Below, in pieces: positions 1-6,615 of a stretch of 59,742 nt of DNA. Position 1 is the first letter of the stretch; every line of letters begins with the position of its first letter. This DNA is from Lachnospiraceae bacterium (GTDB lineage: Bacteria > Bacillota > Clostridia > Lachnospirales > Lachnospiraceae), in NCBI GenBank assembly GCA_017476665.1, contig JAFUZJ010000022.1, positions 1 through 59,742 of the forward strand, read 5' to 3'. Made by a program: the position numbers and the translations under genes. The notes beneath the pieces were generated by a model. It saw only the letters and a program-made list of their open reading frames with translations, was not told the origin of the DNA and did not search any database.

Positions 1-111
1 TGAGGCAGAAATAACACCGCAAAAGAGAGAAGAAAAAGGGAACACCGGGAAAGAACGGAGAACATCAGGAAATATAGGTGGAACACCGAAGAAATGAGCA
101 GGTTTACCGAT

Positions 112-126
112 ATTTCGCGGAGACCC
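112..126 (+). repeat. short direct repeat bracketing the ATPase gene, left copy
   Basis: ATTTCGCGGAGACCC here recurs with one change (ATTTTGCGGAGACCC) at 2136-2150, inside the last codons of the ATPase gene. In both places one reading frame gives F-(R/C)-G-D-P. Here the repeat runs straight into microORF copy 1. The matched ends suggest recombination or duplication of an ATPase gene tail; this is inference. Confidence 0.45.
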
Positions 127-127
127 A

Positions 128-178
128 ATGTTTTTTTGGAAATCTTGGCTGAAACAGCCGGATGCTTTATTAGAATGA
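128..178 (+). CDS. microORF, FWxSWLKQPD peptide copy 1 (unrecognised)
   Basis: A 16-codon frame begins at ATG 128, five bases after a GGAG ribosome-binding-like motif at 119-122, and stops at TGA 176-178. It encodes MFFWKSWLKQPDALLE. A second frame at 2402-2464 encodes the same core, FWxSWLKQPDxLL. Three of the differences between the copies are synonymous third-base changes (CCG/CCA, TTA/TTG twice), as expected if the peptide rather than only the DNA is conserved. The same bases contain a short dyad (GGCTG-AAA-CAGCC, 147-159), so a DNA or RNA element is the alternative reading. I do not recognise the peptide. It lies upstream of the ATPase gene at 361. Confidence 0.3.
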   Translation: MFFWKSWLKQPDALLE

Positions 179-280
179 TATGTCGTATTGTAATACAATT
201 AATTTGCGGTGTCAATATGTTTTTGATTTTAGGGTAAAAGTGGACGGGTTACATATTAAAATTAATGGTTGATATTTTAT

Positions 281-310
281 GATAACAGCGGATAACCCTC
301 GATAACCCCT
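281..310 (+). repeat. three 10-bp tandem repeats (GATAACnnnn)
   Basis: GATAACAGCG, GATAACCCTC and GATAACCCCT follow each other without gaps, so the conserved hexamer falls on the same face of the helix each turn. They sit 51-80 bases upstream of the ATPase start at 361. Such phased repeats are typical of protein-binding iterons. The binding protein is unknown; autoregulation by the ATPase's N-terminal domain is only a guess. Confidence 0.5.
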
Positions 311-335
311 TGATAAATTTTTAAAGAGGGGTTAT
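302..335 (+). other. leader hairpin before the ATPase gene
   Basis: ATAACCCCT (302-310) is complementary to AGGGGTTAT (327-335), giving a 9-bp stem with a 16-base loop. No T-run follows, so it is not a classical terminator. Its left arm is the third GATAAC repeat. It lies just upstream of the G-rich ribosome binding site. Confidence 0.35.
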
Positions 336-360
336 ATTAATAATAGTCGGGGGGATGATT

Positions 361-2184
361 ATGCCGGACAAGATTAAAAAACTGGAATCGGAAATAGCTT
401 CGCTTCCGTCAGGGTATATTTCTAAGAAGAATATCAAGGGCAGCGTAAAGAAGTATTATCAGTGGACGGAAGATGGAAAAAAGAAAAGCAAGTATCTTGA
501 TGATGAAAGTGCTGCAGAGCTGGAGATTCAGATAGAAAAACGCAGGAAATTGCAGAAAGAATTAAGAGCAATAAAAAAAGCGGTTATCAAAACACCGAAA
601 ACATTCACTTTGCCGGAACACCATTTTAAGACAAATTTACTGCGTGGAGAGTTGCTTAGGAGTTTTATTGAACCCATAATGGATTTTCAACATAGGGATT
701 GCTTCCGGGTGGTGGAGGACTATCTTGAACACCGTAATTTGGGAAAGGTTTTTATACTCTATGGACTTAGAAGGACCGGTAAAACCACGCTTATCAAGCA
801 GGCCATAGCATCTCTGGCACAACAGGATTTTGAAAAGACAGCGTTTATTCAGGTTAAGCAGGGAGATACGCTTGGTTCTGTCAATTATGATCTGAAATGG
901 CTTTTGGAAAACGGATATAAAAATGTGTTTATCGATGAAGTTACTTTTGCAGAGGATTTCATTGAAGGTGCTGCATTGCTTTCCGATATATATGCGGCTT
1001 CAGGAATGAAGGTGATCCTTTCGGGGACAGATTCTCTTGGTTTTATTCTCTCTGAGAGTGAGGAGCTGTATGATCGTTGCATAATGCTTCATACCACGTT
1101 TATTCCATATCGTGAATTTGAGAGTGTGCTTGGCATTTCCGGTATAGATGAATATATCCGATATGGTGGAACCATGAGCCTTGGAGGCAGACATTATAAT
1201 GAAGCTGTGACATTTAAAACTAAAGCAAGCACAGATGAATATATCGACAGTGCCATTGCAAAGAATATTCAGCATTCTCTGAGATTTTATCAGGATGGTG
1301 GTCATTTCAGACATCTGGCTGAGTTGTATGATAAGAATGAATTAACAAATGCAATTAATCGTGTAGTGGAAGATATAAATCATAGATTCACGATAGAAGT
1401 GCTTACAAAAGACTTTGTTTCCCATGACCTTGGAATATCCAAAAGGAACCTTCGTAAAGACAGGGAGAATCCAATCGATATACTTGATCGAATAGATCAA
1501 GAGGCGCTGACAAATGGATTGAAGAACGCAATGGATATTCTGAATAAAAATGAGCAGAGTGTGCAGATCACAGATACGCATCGTATTGAAATAAAGGAGT
1601 ATTTGGATCTTTTAGATCTGACAGTTGATATTCCGACTGAGTTTATTCCCGTCCGGAACGAGAAGAAATACAGAACCGCAATTGCTCAACCCGGAATGCG
1701 ATATTCACAGGCGGAGGCTTTAGTACGTCAGCTGCTCTTGGATGAGGAATTTCAAAACATATCCATAGCGGATAGAAATTATGTGCTGGAACGAATCTTA
1801 AATGAGATCAAAGGACGGATGATGGAGGATATAATTCTTCTTGAAACGATGATGGCAAATCCGGATAAAGAAGTCTTCCGCCTTCAGTTTGCCGTGGGCG
1901 AATTTGATATGGTCATTGCTGATCCGGCTAGGGCTACCTGTGAAATCTATGAGATCAAACACAGTACAGAAATGATTCCGGAGCAGTATAAGAATCTTGC
2001 AGACAGTGAAAAGTGTGAAAGTACAGAGTTCAGATTCGGAAGAATAACCAGAAAAGCTGTTATATACCGTGGAGAAAATAGGAATGATGGAGACGTTTAT
2101 TATTTGAATGTCGAGGATTATCTCGGTACTCTGAGATTTTGCGGAGACCCCCGAGGTACCGCCAGCGCGGTGAGAGGAGATTGA
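361..2184 (+). CDS. AAA-family ATP-binding protein with C-terminal nuclease-like domain
   Basis: The 607-residue protein has a basic N-terminal segment resembling DUF6788 (GYISKKNIKGSVKKYYQW, near residues 20-37), then a P-loop ATPase core with Walker A GLRRTGKTT (about 135-143) and Walker B VFIDE (about 189). Near the C-terminus, GEFDMVIAD followed by YEIKH (about 513-534) resembles the D...(D/E)xK core of restriction-like nucleases, as in the AAA/DUF4143 ATPases of accessory regions. ATG 361 is preferred over ATG 355 because the G-run at 349-354 abuts 355 but lies six bases from 361. The last residues (CGDPRGTASAVRGD) come from a sequence repeated upstream, so the natural end may have been replaced. 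A terminator follows at 2245. Cellular role is unknown; a mobile-element or defence function is possible. Confidence 0.75.
   Translation: MPDKIKKLESEIASLPSGYISKKNIKGSVKKYYQWTEDGKKKSKYLDDESAAELEIQIEKRRKLQKELRAIKKAVIKTPKTFTLPEHHFKTNLLRGELLRSFIEPIMDFQHRDCFRVVEDYLEHRNLGKVFILYGLRRTGKTTLIKQAIASLAQQDFEKTAFIQVKQGDTLGSVNYDLKWLLENGYKNVFIDEVTFAEDFIEGAALLSDIYAASGMKVILSGTDSLGFILSESEELYDRCIMLHTTFIPYREFESVLGISGIDEYIRYGGTMSLGGRHYNEAVTFKTKASTDEYIDSAIAKNIQHSLRFYQDGGHFRHLAELYDKNELTNAINRVVEDINHRFTIEVLTKDFVSHDLGISKRNLRKDRENPIDILDRIDQEALTNGLKNAMDILNKNEQSVQITDTHRIEIKEYLDLLDLTVDIPTEFIPVRNEKKYRTAIAQPGMRYSQAEALVRQLLLDEEFQNISIADRNYVLERILNEIKGRMMEDIILLETMMANPDKEVFRLQFAVGEFDMVIADPARATCEIYEIKHSTEMIPEQYKNLADSEKCESTEFRFGRITRKAVIYRGENRNDGDVYYLNVEDYLGTLRFCGDPRGTASAVRGD
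2136..2150 (+). repeat. short direct repeat bracketing the ATPase gene, right copy
   Basis: ATTTTGCGGAGACCC, partner of 112-126. It encodes the F-C-G-D-P near the C-terminus of the ATPase and marks where the protein ceases to look family-like. Confidence 0.45.
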
Positions 2185-2244
2185 AAAAAAGACGTCCCTA
2201 TGTTAAAATAAAACCGTCAGCGGGTTTATGATAAAATGTTTTTG

Positions 2245-2287
2245 AAAAGCCTTGAACACTATAAAAATAAAGTATTCAAGGCTTTTT
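2245..2287 (+). terminator. Rho-independent terminator of the ATPase gene
   Basis: AAAAGCCTTGAA (2245-2256) pairs with TTCAAGGCTTTT, and the stem can extend to 16 pairs with one mismatch. The loop is AT-rich and the right arm runs into TTTTT at 2283-2287. It lies about 60 bases after the ATPase stop. Confidence 0.8.
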
Positions 2288-2401
2288 GTGTTACTAATTT
2301 GTTACTTATTCAATTGTTTGCTTTGTGGGGTGAGCTGGGGATATATTGTTTGGAATGGGATATAATGGGCAGATTATAGGAATGCTCGTGGAGGTTAAAA
2401 T

Positions 2402-2464
2402 ATGCTTATCAATGTCTTTTGGGAATCTTGGCTGAAACAGCCAGATATTTTGTTGCGATTATAA
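2402..2464 (+). CDS. microORF, FWxSWLKQPD peptide copy 2 (unrecognised)
   Basis: A 20-codon frame starts at ATG 2402, seven bases after a strong ribosome binding site (GTGGAGG, 2388-2394), and ends at TAA 2462-2464. It encodes MLINVFWESWLKQPDILLRL. A TATAAT lies at 2361-2366 and a perfect terminator hairpin at 2507-2541, so the frame has the parts of an independent transcription unit. No convincing -35 is seen. The core peptide matches copy 1 at 128-178 with mostly synonymous DNA differences. It is tryptophan-rich and short; a leader peptide, a small toxin-like peptide or a relic of a longer gene end are all possible. Confidence 0.4.
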   Translation: MLINVFWESWLKQPDILLRL

Positions 2465-2506
2465 TAGATGTAACGTGTCAACATAGAGAATCTAGAGAAC
2501 CATAAG

Positions 2507-2541
2507 AGCCGGGAGTTTTGACCAATTACTCCCGGCTTTTT
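2507..2541 (+). terminator. Rho-independent terminator after microORF copy 2
   Basis: AGCCGGGAGT (2507-2516) pairs perfectly with ACTCCCGGCT (2528-2537), an 11-base loop separates them, and TTTT follows. The only plus-strand frame it obviously serves is the microORF at 2402. Confidence 0.8.
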
Positions 2542-2546
2542 GTTTG

Positions 2547-2987
2547 TTATTGCTTTTGCGCAAGTTGCGCCTGAAGCTCGGCAATGAGTTTATCTTTCTC
2601 AGCGAGAGCGTTGTCCTTTTCGACGAGGGCGTTTTGCTGTTCAACGAGCGCGTTCTGCTGTTCAGCGAGTGTGTTACCCATCTCTGCAACTTTTTCCTGC
2701 AGCTCAGTCACCATCATACGTTCCGTATTGCGGTCCATGATATAAAGTTCCTGTGAAAACATCGTCATTAACACCTCCGGACTCATGGCAAATTCGGCAA
2801 TTTCCTGATAAATGGGCAGGAACTCCGGAAATTCTGTGATCAGGTTCATAATGGTTCCCGTATCTGTCGCGGACAGGAACGTGAGCCATACATCCAGCGG
2901 GCTGCTGGACTTATCTACATTATGTACGTTTTGCTGGAAGATGTCAAGGCACAGAAAGATGTCTTCGTGGAGTCTATGTTTTTGATT
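2547..2987 (-). pseudogene. Truncated Rpn-family nuclease/putative transposase (C-terminal remnant)
   Basis: The minus-strand frame is open for 147 codons from 2987 and is closed upstream by TAG at 2988-2990. It reads NQKHRLHEDIFLCLDIF, then QNVHNVDKSSSPLDVW, then MNLITEFPEFLPIYQE, ending in a long heptad coiled coil. This matches the C-terminal half of the Rpn (PD-(D/E)XK) family of recombination-promoting nucleases as I know it; the N-terminal catalytic half is absent. An in-frame ATG at 2849 could give a 100-residue product, but no ribosome binding site supports it. The coiled-coil tail is built from 21-bp DNA repeats. It points away from the VTC gene. Confidence 0.7.
2604..2666 (-). repeat. 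21-bp tandem repeats encoding heptads
   Basis: Three consecutive 21-bp units (2604-2624, 2625-2645, 2646-2666) differ at a few positions and encode the heptads ALAEKDK/N, ALVEKDN and ALVEQQN of the coiled-coil tail of the Rpn remnant. Such units expand and contract by slippage in this family. Confidence 0.75.
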
Positions 2988-3093
2988 CTAAATGAATTCT
3001 ACAAAAAATTTTTTGTAATTTAAAAAAATTTAAAGTTCTTTTTAGGTTCATCCTTTACAATGACCTCAGAACGAACGTAAAGGGGTGACAAGT

Positions 3094-3900
3094 ATGAGTT
3101 ATCAGGATATTTTCAAACGTTACGAAATGAAATATATGTTGACGAAGGAGCAAAAGGAACTGGTCCTTCAGGCAATGGCAGAATATATGAAGCCTGACGA
3201 ATTCGGCAGAAGCACGATCTGCAACATTTATTTTGATACGCCGGACTATCAGTTGATCAAGCGGTCGTTGGAGAAGCCGGTCTACAAAGAGAAGCTTCGG
3301 GTGAGAAGCTACGGCAAAGCCAAAGAGGACGGCACCGTATTTGTAGAACTGAAAAAGAAATATAAGGGTGTGGTTTACAAACGCCGCATCAGCACCAGTG
3401 AAAAAGAGGCAATGGCTTATCTGATTCAGGGTGAAGAACTCTCCAAGCAGAGCCAGATCACAGATGAGATCAGCTACTTCAAGCAGATGTACCAGGGGTT
3501 GCAGCCGGCAGTGTATCTCTCCTATGACAGAGAAGCGTTCTATGGCGTGGAGGACAGAGACCTGCGGATCACGTTCGATGAGAACATTCTATGGAGAAAA
3601 GAAGATATCAGCCTTTGCTCAGAAGTGTACGGAACGCCGATCCTGGAACCGGGATGTGCACTGATGGAGATCAAGATCGCTTCCGCAATGCCGATGTGGT
3701 TGTGCAGAGTGCTTTCGGAAAACGGAATTTTCCAGACCAGCTTTTCCAAATATGGCAGAGCTTATGAGACGATCGTGGCGGAGCAGATGGCGGCAGCAGC
3801 ACAGCGGATCGGCGGGACAGCAGGACAGACCGTGGCCGGTCAGGCAGCAGTGCAGAATGCAAACAGAAGACTGGGCGGGCGCCGTACCAGAATCGCATAA
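3094..3900 (+). CDS. VTC domain-containing protein (polyphosphate polymerase-like)
   Basis: The 268-residue protein has the VTC (PF09359) tunnel-domain motifs in order: KRYEMKY near the N-terminus, YFDTPDY, KLRVRSYG, VELKKKYKGVVYKRR, LSYDREAFYG, LRITFD, LMEIKI and SKYGRAY. In yeast Vtc4 the equivalent basic tunnel residues bind triphosphate and polyphosphate, so phosphate polymerisation or polyP binding is the family-based prediction. ATG 3094 is preferred over GTG 3085 because AAAGGGG (3079-3085) sits eight bases upstream. A -10-like TACAAT is at 3056-3061. It is the first gene of a set with a DUF4956 membrane protein 14 bases downstream. The final 30 residues are low-complexity. Confidence 0.88.
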   Translation: MSYQDIFKRYEMKYMLTKEQKELVLQAMAEYMKPDEFGRSTICNIYFDTPDYQLIKRSLEKPVYKEKLRVRSYGKAKEDGTVFVELKKKYKGVVYKRRISTSEKEAMAYLIQGEELSKQSQITDEISYFKQMYQGLQPAVYLSYDREAFYGVEDRDLRITFDENILWRKEDISLCSEVYGTPILEPGCALMEIKIASAMPMWLCRVLSENGIFQTSFSKYGRAYETIVAEQMAAAAQRIGGTAGQTVAGQAAVQNANRRLGGRRTRIA

Positions 3901-3914
3901 AGGAGGGATAAGTT

Positions 3915-4607
3915 ATGATGAATACATTGTTTGGAGGAATTTTTGATACAAGTACAACGAGTGTAATCTCGGTGAGCAGTTTCTTGCTGTGTGTGGCGGT
4001 TTCGCTGGTGATCGGGTTGTTTATATCGGCGGTTTTCGGCTATAAGAGTAAGTCCAGCCAGAGTTTTCTGGTGACGTTGGCGCTCCTGCCGGCAGTGGTG
4101 TGTGTGGTGATCATGATGGTAAACGGCAATGTGGGCGCGGGCGTGGCTGTAGCAGGTGCTTTCAGTCTGGTGCGTTTCCGTTCGGCTCCCGGTACGGCCA
4201 GAGAGATCGGGGCAATCTTCTTGGCAATGGCGTCGGGGCTGTTGACAGGAATGGGTTATCTGGGATACGCGGTGCTGTTTGCGGTGATCATCGGACTGGT
4301 GAATTTCCTGTATGAGAGCATCGGCTGGAAGAAAGCGGAAATGCAGACAGGGAAGACATTGCACATTACCATTCCGGAAAATCTGGATTATACAAATATT
4401 TTTGACGAGATCTTCAAAGAGTTCACAAAGAGCTGTGAGATGGTAAATGTGAAGACAACCAACATGGGAAGCCTGTTCAAACTGACCTATCAGGTGGAGT
4501 TGAAAGAGGACGTTTCGGAGAAGGATTTTATCGATAAACTGCGCTGCAGGAACGGTAATCTGGAGATCGTGATGGCGCGGAGAGAAACGGTGGTCGGAGA
4601 TCTGTAA
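3915..4607 (+). CDS. DUF4956 domain-containing membrane protein
   Basis: The 230-residue protein has an N-terminal half with about four hydrophobic spans (near residues 20-42, 50-68, 72-90 and 105-128) and a conserved G-A-F-S-L-V-R-F-R motif between spans. The C-terminal half is a soluble alpha/beta domain of about 90 residues. This is the DUF4956 layout. The family travels with VTC-domain and CotH/beta-helix genes in Clostridia, as here, and is thought to be the membrane partner of that set; biochemical function is unknown. An AAGGAGGG ribosome binding site lies seven or more bases before ATG 3915; ATG 3918 is an equivalent alternative. Confidence 0.88.
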   Translation: MMNTLFGGIFDTSTTSVISVSSFLLCVAVSLVIGLFISAVFGYKSKSSQSFLVTLALLPAVVCVVIMMVNGNVGAGVAVAGAFSLVRFRSAPGTAREIGAIFLAMASGLLTGMGYLGYAVLFAVIIGLVNFLYESIGWKKAEMQTGKTLHITIPENLDYTNIFDEIFKEFTKSCEMVNVKTTNMGSLFKLTYQVELKEDVSEKDFIDKLRCRNGNLEIVMARRETVVGDL

Positions 4608-4622
4608 AGGAGTGAGGATGTT

Positions 4623-6494
4623 ATGAAAAAGATGCAGATGAAGTGTAAAAACAGAAGATTTTATTACGGCGCACTGGCTGCTATACTGGCGGCGGGAATG
4701 CTGATGGCCGGTTGCGGAAACACAGCAAATACCGGTTCCGGGGCGAGCGGCGCTACGGCCAGCAGTACGGTGTCCGTGAGCAATACTGCAAAGAACAGTA
4801 GCAATGCGCAGGCAGTCGGCAGTTCTACTATTTTGGATACATCGGATCTGTTCAGCAACAGGGATGTAGAGGTGGGATATGATGAGTCGGAGTGCGTGAA
4901 GATCAGCCTGAACGGAAATACGGCGCAAAGCGATTCTCAGTCGGTGAAAGTGGACGGCAATGTGGTGACGATCACCGATGAAGGTACATACCTGATCTCG
5001 GGAACCTTAAACGGTCAGATTATCGTGGAAGCGGAAAAAAGCGACAAGGTGCAGCTGGTTTTGGACAATGCGAATATTTCTTGCGCGAGTAGTGCAGCGC
5101 TGTATGTGAGCCAGGCGGATAAGGTGTTTGTTACAACTGCGGCAGGCAGTGAAAATCTGCTGGAGACCACCGGCGCGTATGTGGCAATTGATGATCATAA
5201 TATTGACGGCGCAGTTTTTGCAAGAGATGACATCACGTTTAACGGCGAGGGAACATTGGTAGTGAAATCCACTGAGGGAAACGGTATTGTCTGTAAGGAT
5301 GATCTGAAGATTACCAGCGGTACCTATGAGATCACATCCGGCAATCATGGATTGCAGGGCAAGGACAGCATCCGGATTGCAAACGGTACCATTACGATCA
5401 CGGCAGCGCAGGACGGAATCCATTCCGGCAATGATGAAGACGATACGGTGGGTTACACCTATATTGAGGGCGGTACCATTACGATTGCGGCGGACGATGA
5501 CGGTATCCACTCCGATACCCAGCTTGTGATCGCAGGCGGCTCGATCAATATAACCAAGAGCTACGAAGGTTTGGAAGGGCAGGAGATTGAGATCCTGGGC
5601 GGCGAGATCAATGTGGTGTCCAGCGATGACGGTCTGAACGCGGCCAGCGGTAATAGCAACAGTGGCTCTAATGACTTCCAGATGCCGACGAGGGACGGCA
5701 ACTTCGGCGGCGGACGTCAGAATATGGATGGACAGGAAGGCTTTACTGGCGGAAGAGGCGGATTTGGAGGAGGCGGAGCGTTTGATGTGGACGAGGATGC
5801 GCAGATCATCATTTCCGGCGGTGTGCTACATGTAAATGCACAAGGAGACGGAATTGATTCCAACGGGAATCTGTATGTATATGGCGGCGAGATCATTGTC
5901 AACGGTCCGGTCAACGACGGAAACGGTGCATTGGACTTCGGCGGCAGCGGATACATTTACGGTGGCAGTGTGATCGCTATCGGCTCCAGCGGAATGGCAG
6001 AGAATTTTGCCTCTGATTCCACACAGTGTTCTATCATGGTGACAACCCAGAGCACGCAGAAGGCCGGGACAACGGTGACCCTGAAGGACGCGTCCGGGCA
6101 GGTGTTGTTGAGCGCTGTTTCGGAGAAAACATTTAACAATGTGGTATTCAGCTGTGGGGAGATTCGGGTTGGCGAAACCTATACTGTGGAGATCGGCAGC
6201 GAAACCATCGAGGTTACCATGACGGAAACAATCTATGGAAGCGGAAGCGGCTTTGGTGGCGGCAGAGGCGGCATGGGCGGTTTCGAAGGCGGACGCCCGG
6301 GGATGGACGGCCAGAATGGCTTTGAGGTGCCCAACGGCCAGAACGGCTTTGGCAGACCTGACGACCAGAATGGTTTTGGCGGACCGAACGGTATGGATGG
6401 ACAGAATGGTATGGGCGGCCAAGGAAACTTTGGCAGGCAAAAAGGCGGCAGAGGCGGCATGGACAGTTCCCGCGAATCGACTAATAATCTGTGA
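4623..6494 (+). CDS. Carbohydrate-binding beta-helix lipoprotein (Cthe_2159/DUF4353 family)
   Basis: The 623-residue product begins with a signal peptide and lipobox (LMAGC, near residue 31), so it should be lipid-anchored outside the cell. The body carries many short right-handed beta-helix repeats (I..G.I.I...DGI.S, G..I.ITSG..G), as in Cthe_2159, a family described as binding acidic polysaccharides. An acidic, glycine-rich insert lies near residues 345-390 and the last 85 residues are glycine/asparagine-rich repeats (GQNGF-type). It starts 15 bases after the DUF4956 gene and ends just before a strong terminator, so the three genes form one unit. No CotH kinase gene is present, which often accompanies this set. 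Confidence 0.85.
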   Translation: MKKMQMKCKNRRFYYGALAAILAAGMLMAGCGNTANTGSGASGATASSTVSVSNTAKNSSNAQAVGSSTILDTSDLFSNRDVEVGYDESECVKISLNGNTAQSDSQSVKVDGNVVTITDEGTYLISGTLNGQIIVEAEKSDKVQLVLDNANISCASSAALYVSQADKVFVTTAAGSENLLETTGAYVAIDDHNIDGAVFARDDITFNGEGTLVVKSTEGNGIVCKDDLKITSGTYEITSGNHGLQGKDSIRIANGTITITAAQDGIHSGNDEDDTVGYTYIEGGTITIAADDDGIHSDTQLVIAGGSINITKSYEGLEGQEIEILGGEINVVSSDDGLNAASGNSNSGSNDFQMPTRDGNFGGGRQNMDGQEGFTGGRGGFGGGGAFDVDEDAQIIISGGVLHVNAQGDGIDSNGNLYVYGGEIIVNGPVNDGNGALDFGGSGYIYGGSVIAIGSSGMAENFASDSTQCSIMVTTQSTQKAGTTVTLKDASGQVLLSAVSEKTFNNVVFSCGEIRVGETYTVEIGSETIEVTMTETIYGSGSGFGGGRGGMGGFEGGRPGMDGQNGFEVPNGQNGFGRPDDQNGFGGPNGMDGQNGMGGQGNFGRQKGGRGGMDSSRESTNNL

Positions 6495-6501
6495 GAAGAT
6501 T

Positions 6502-6532
6502 GGCGTCGGAAAGTAATTTCCGGCGCCTTTTT
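6502..6532 (+). terminator. Terminator of the VTC/DUF4956/beta-helix operon
   Basis: GGCGTCGGAAA (6502-6512) pairs with TTTCCGGCGCC (6517-6527) over 11 pairs including one G-U, with a GTAA loop and TTTTT after the right arm. Confidence 0.88.
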
Positions 6533-6615
6533 ATGCCGGAACCGCCTTGACTTTTGCCGGTCCATCATTTACGCTTAATTATACTGGGCAGAATGCTTCT
6601 GAAAGGAGCGGACAG

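Noticed and set aside
1-120. Repeated AACACCG motifs and a short open frame at the left edge
   Set aside because: The open frame is short, lacks a start with ribosome binding site, and the repeats are irregular.
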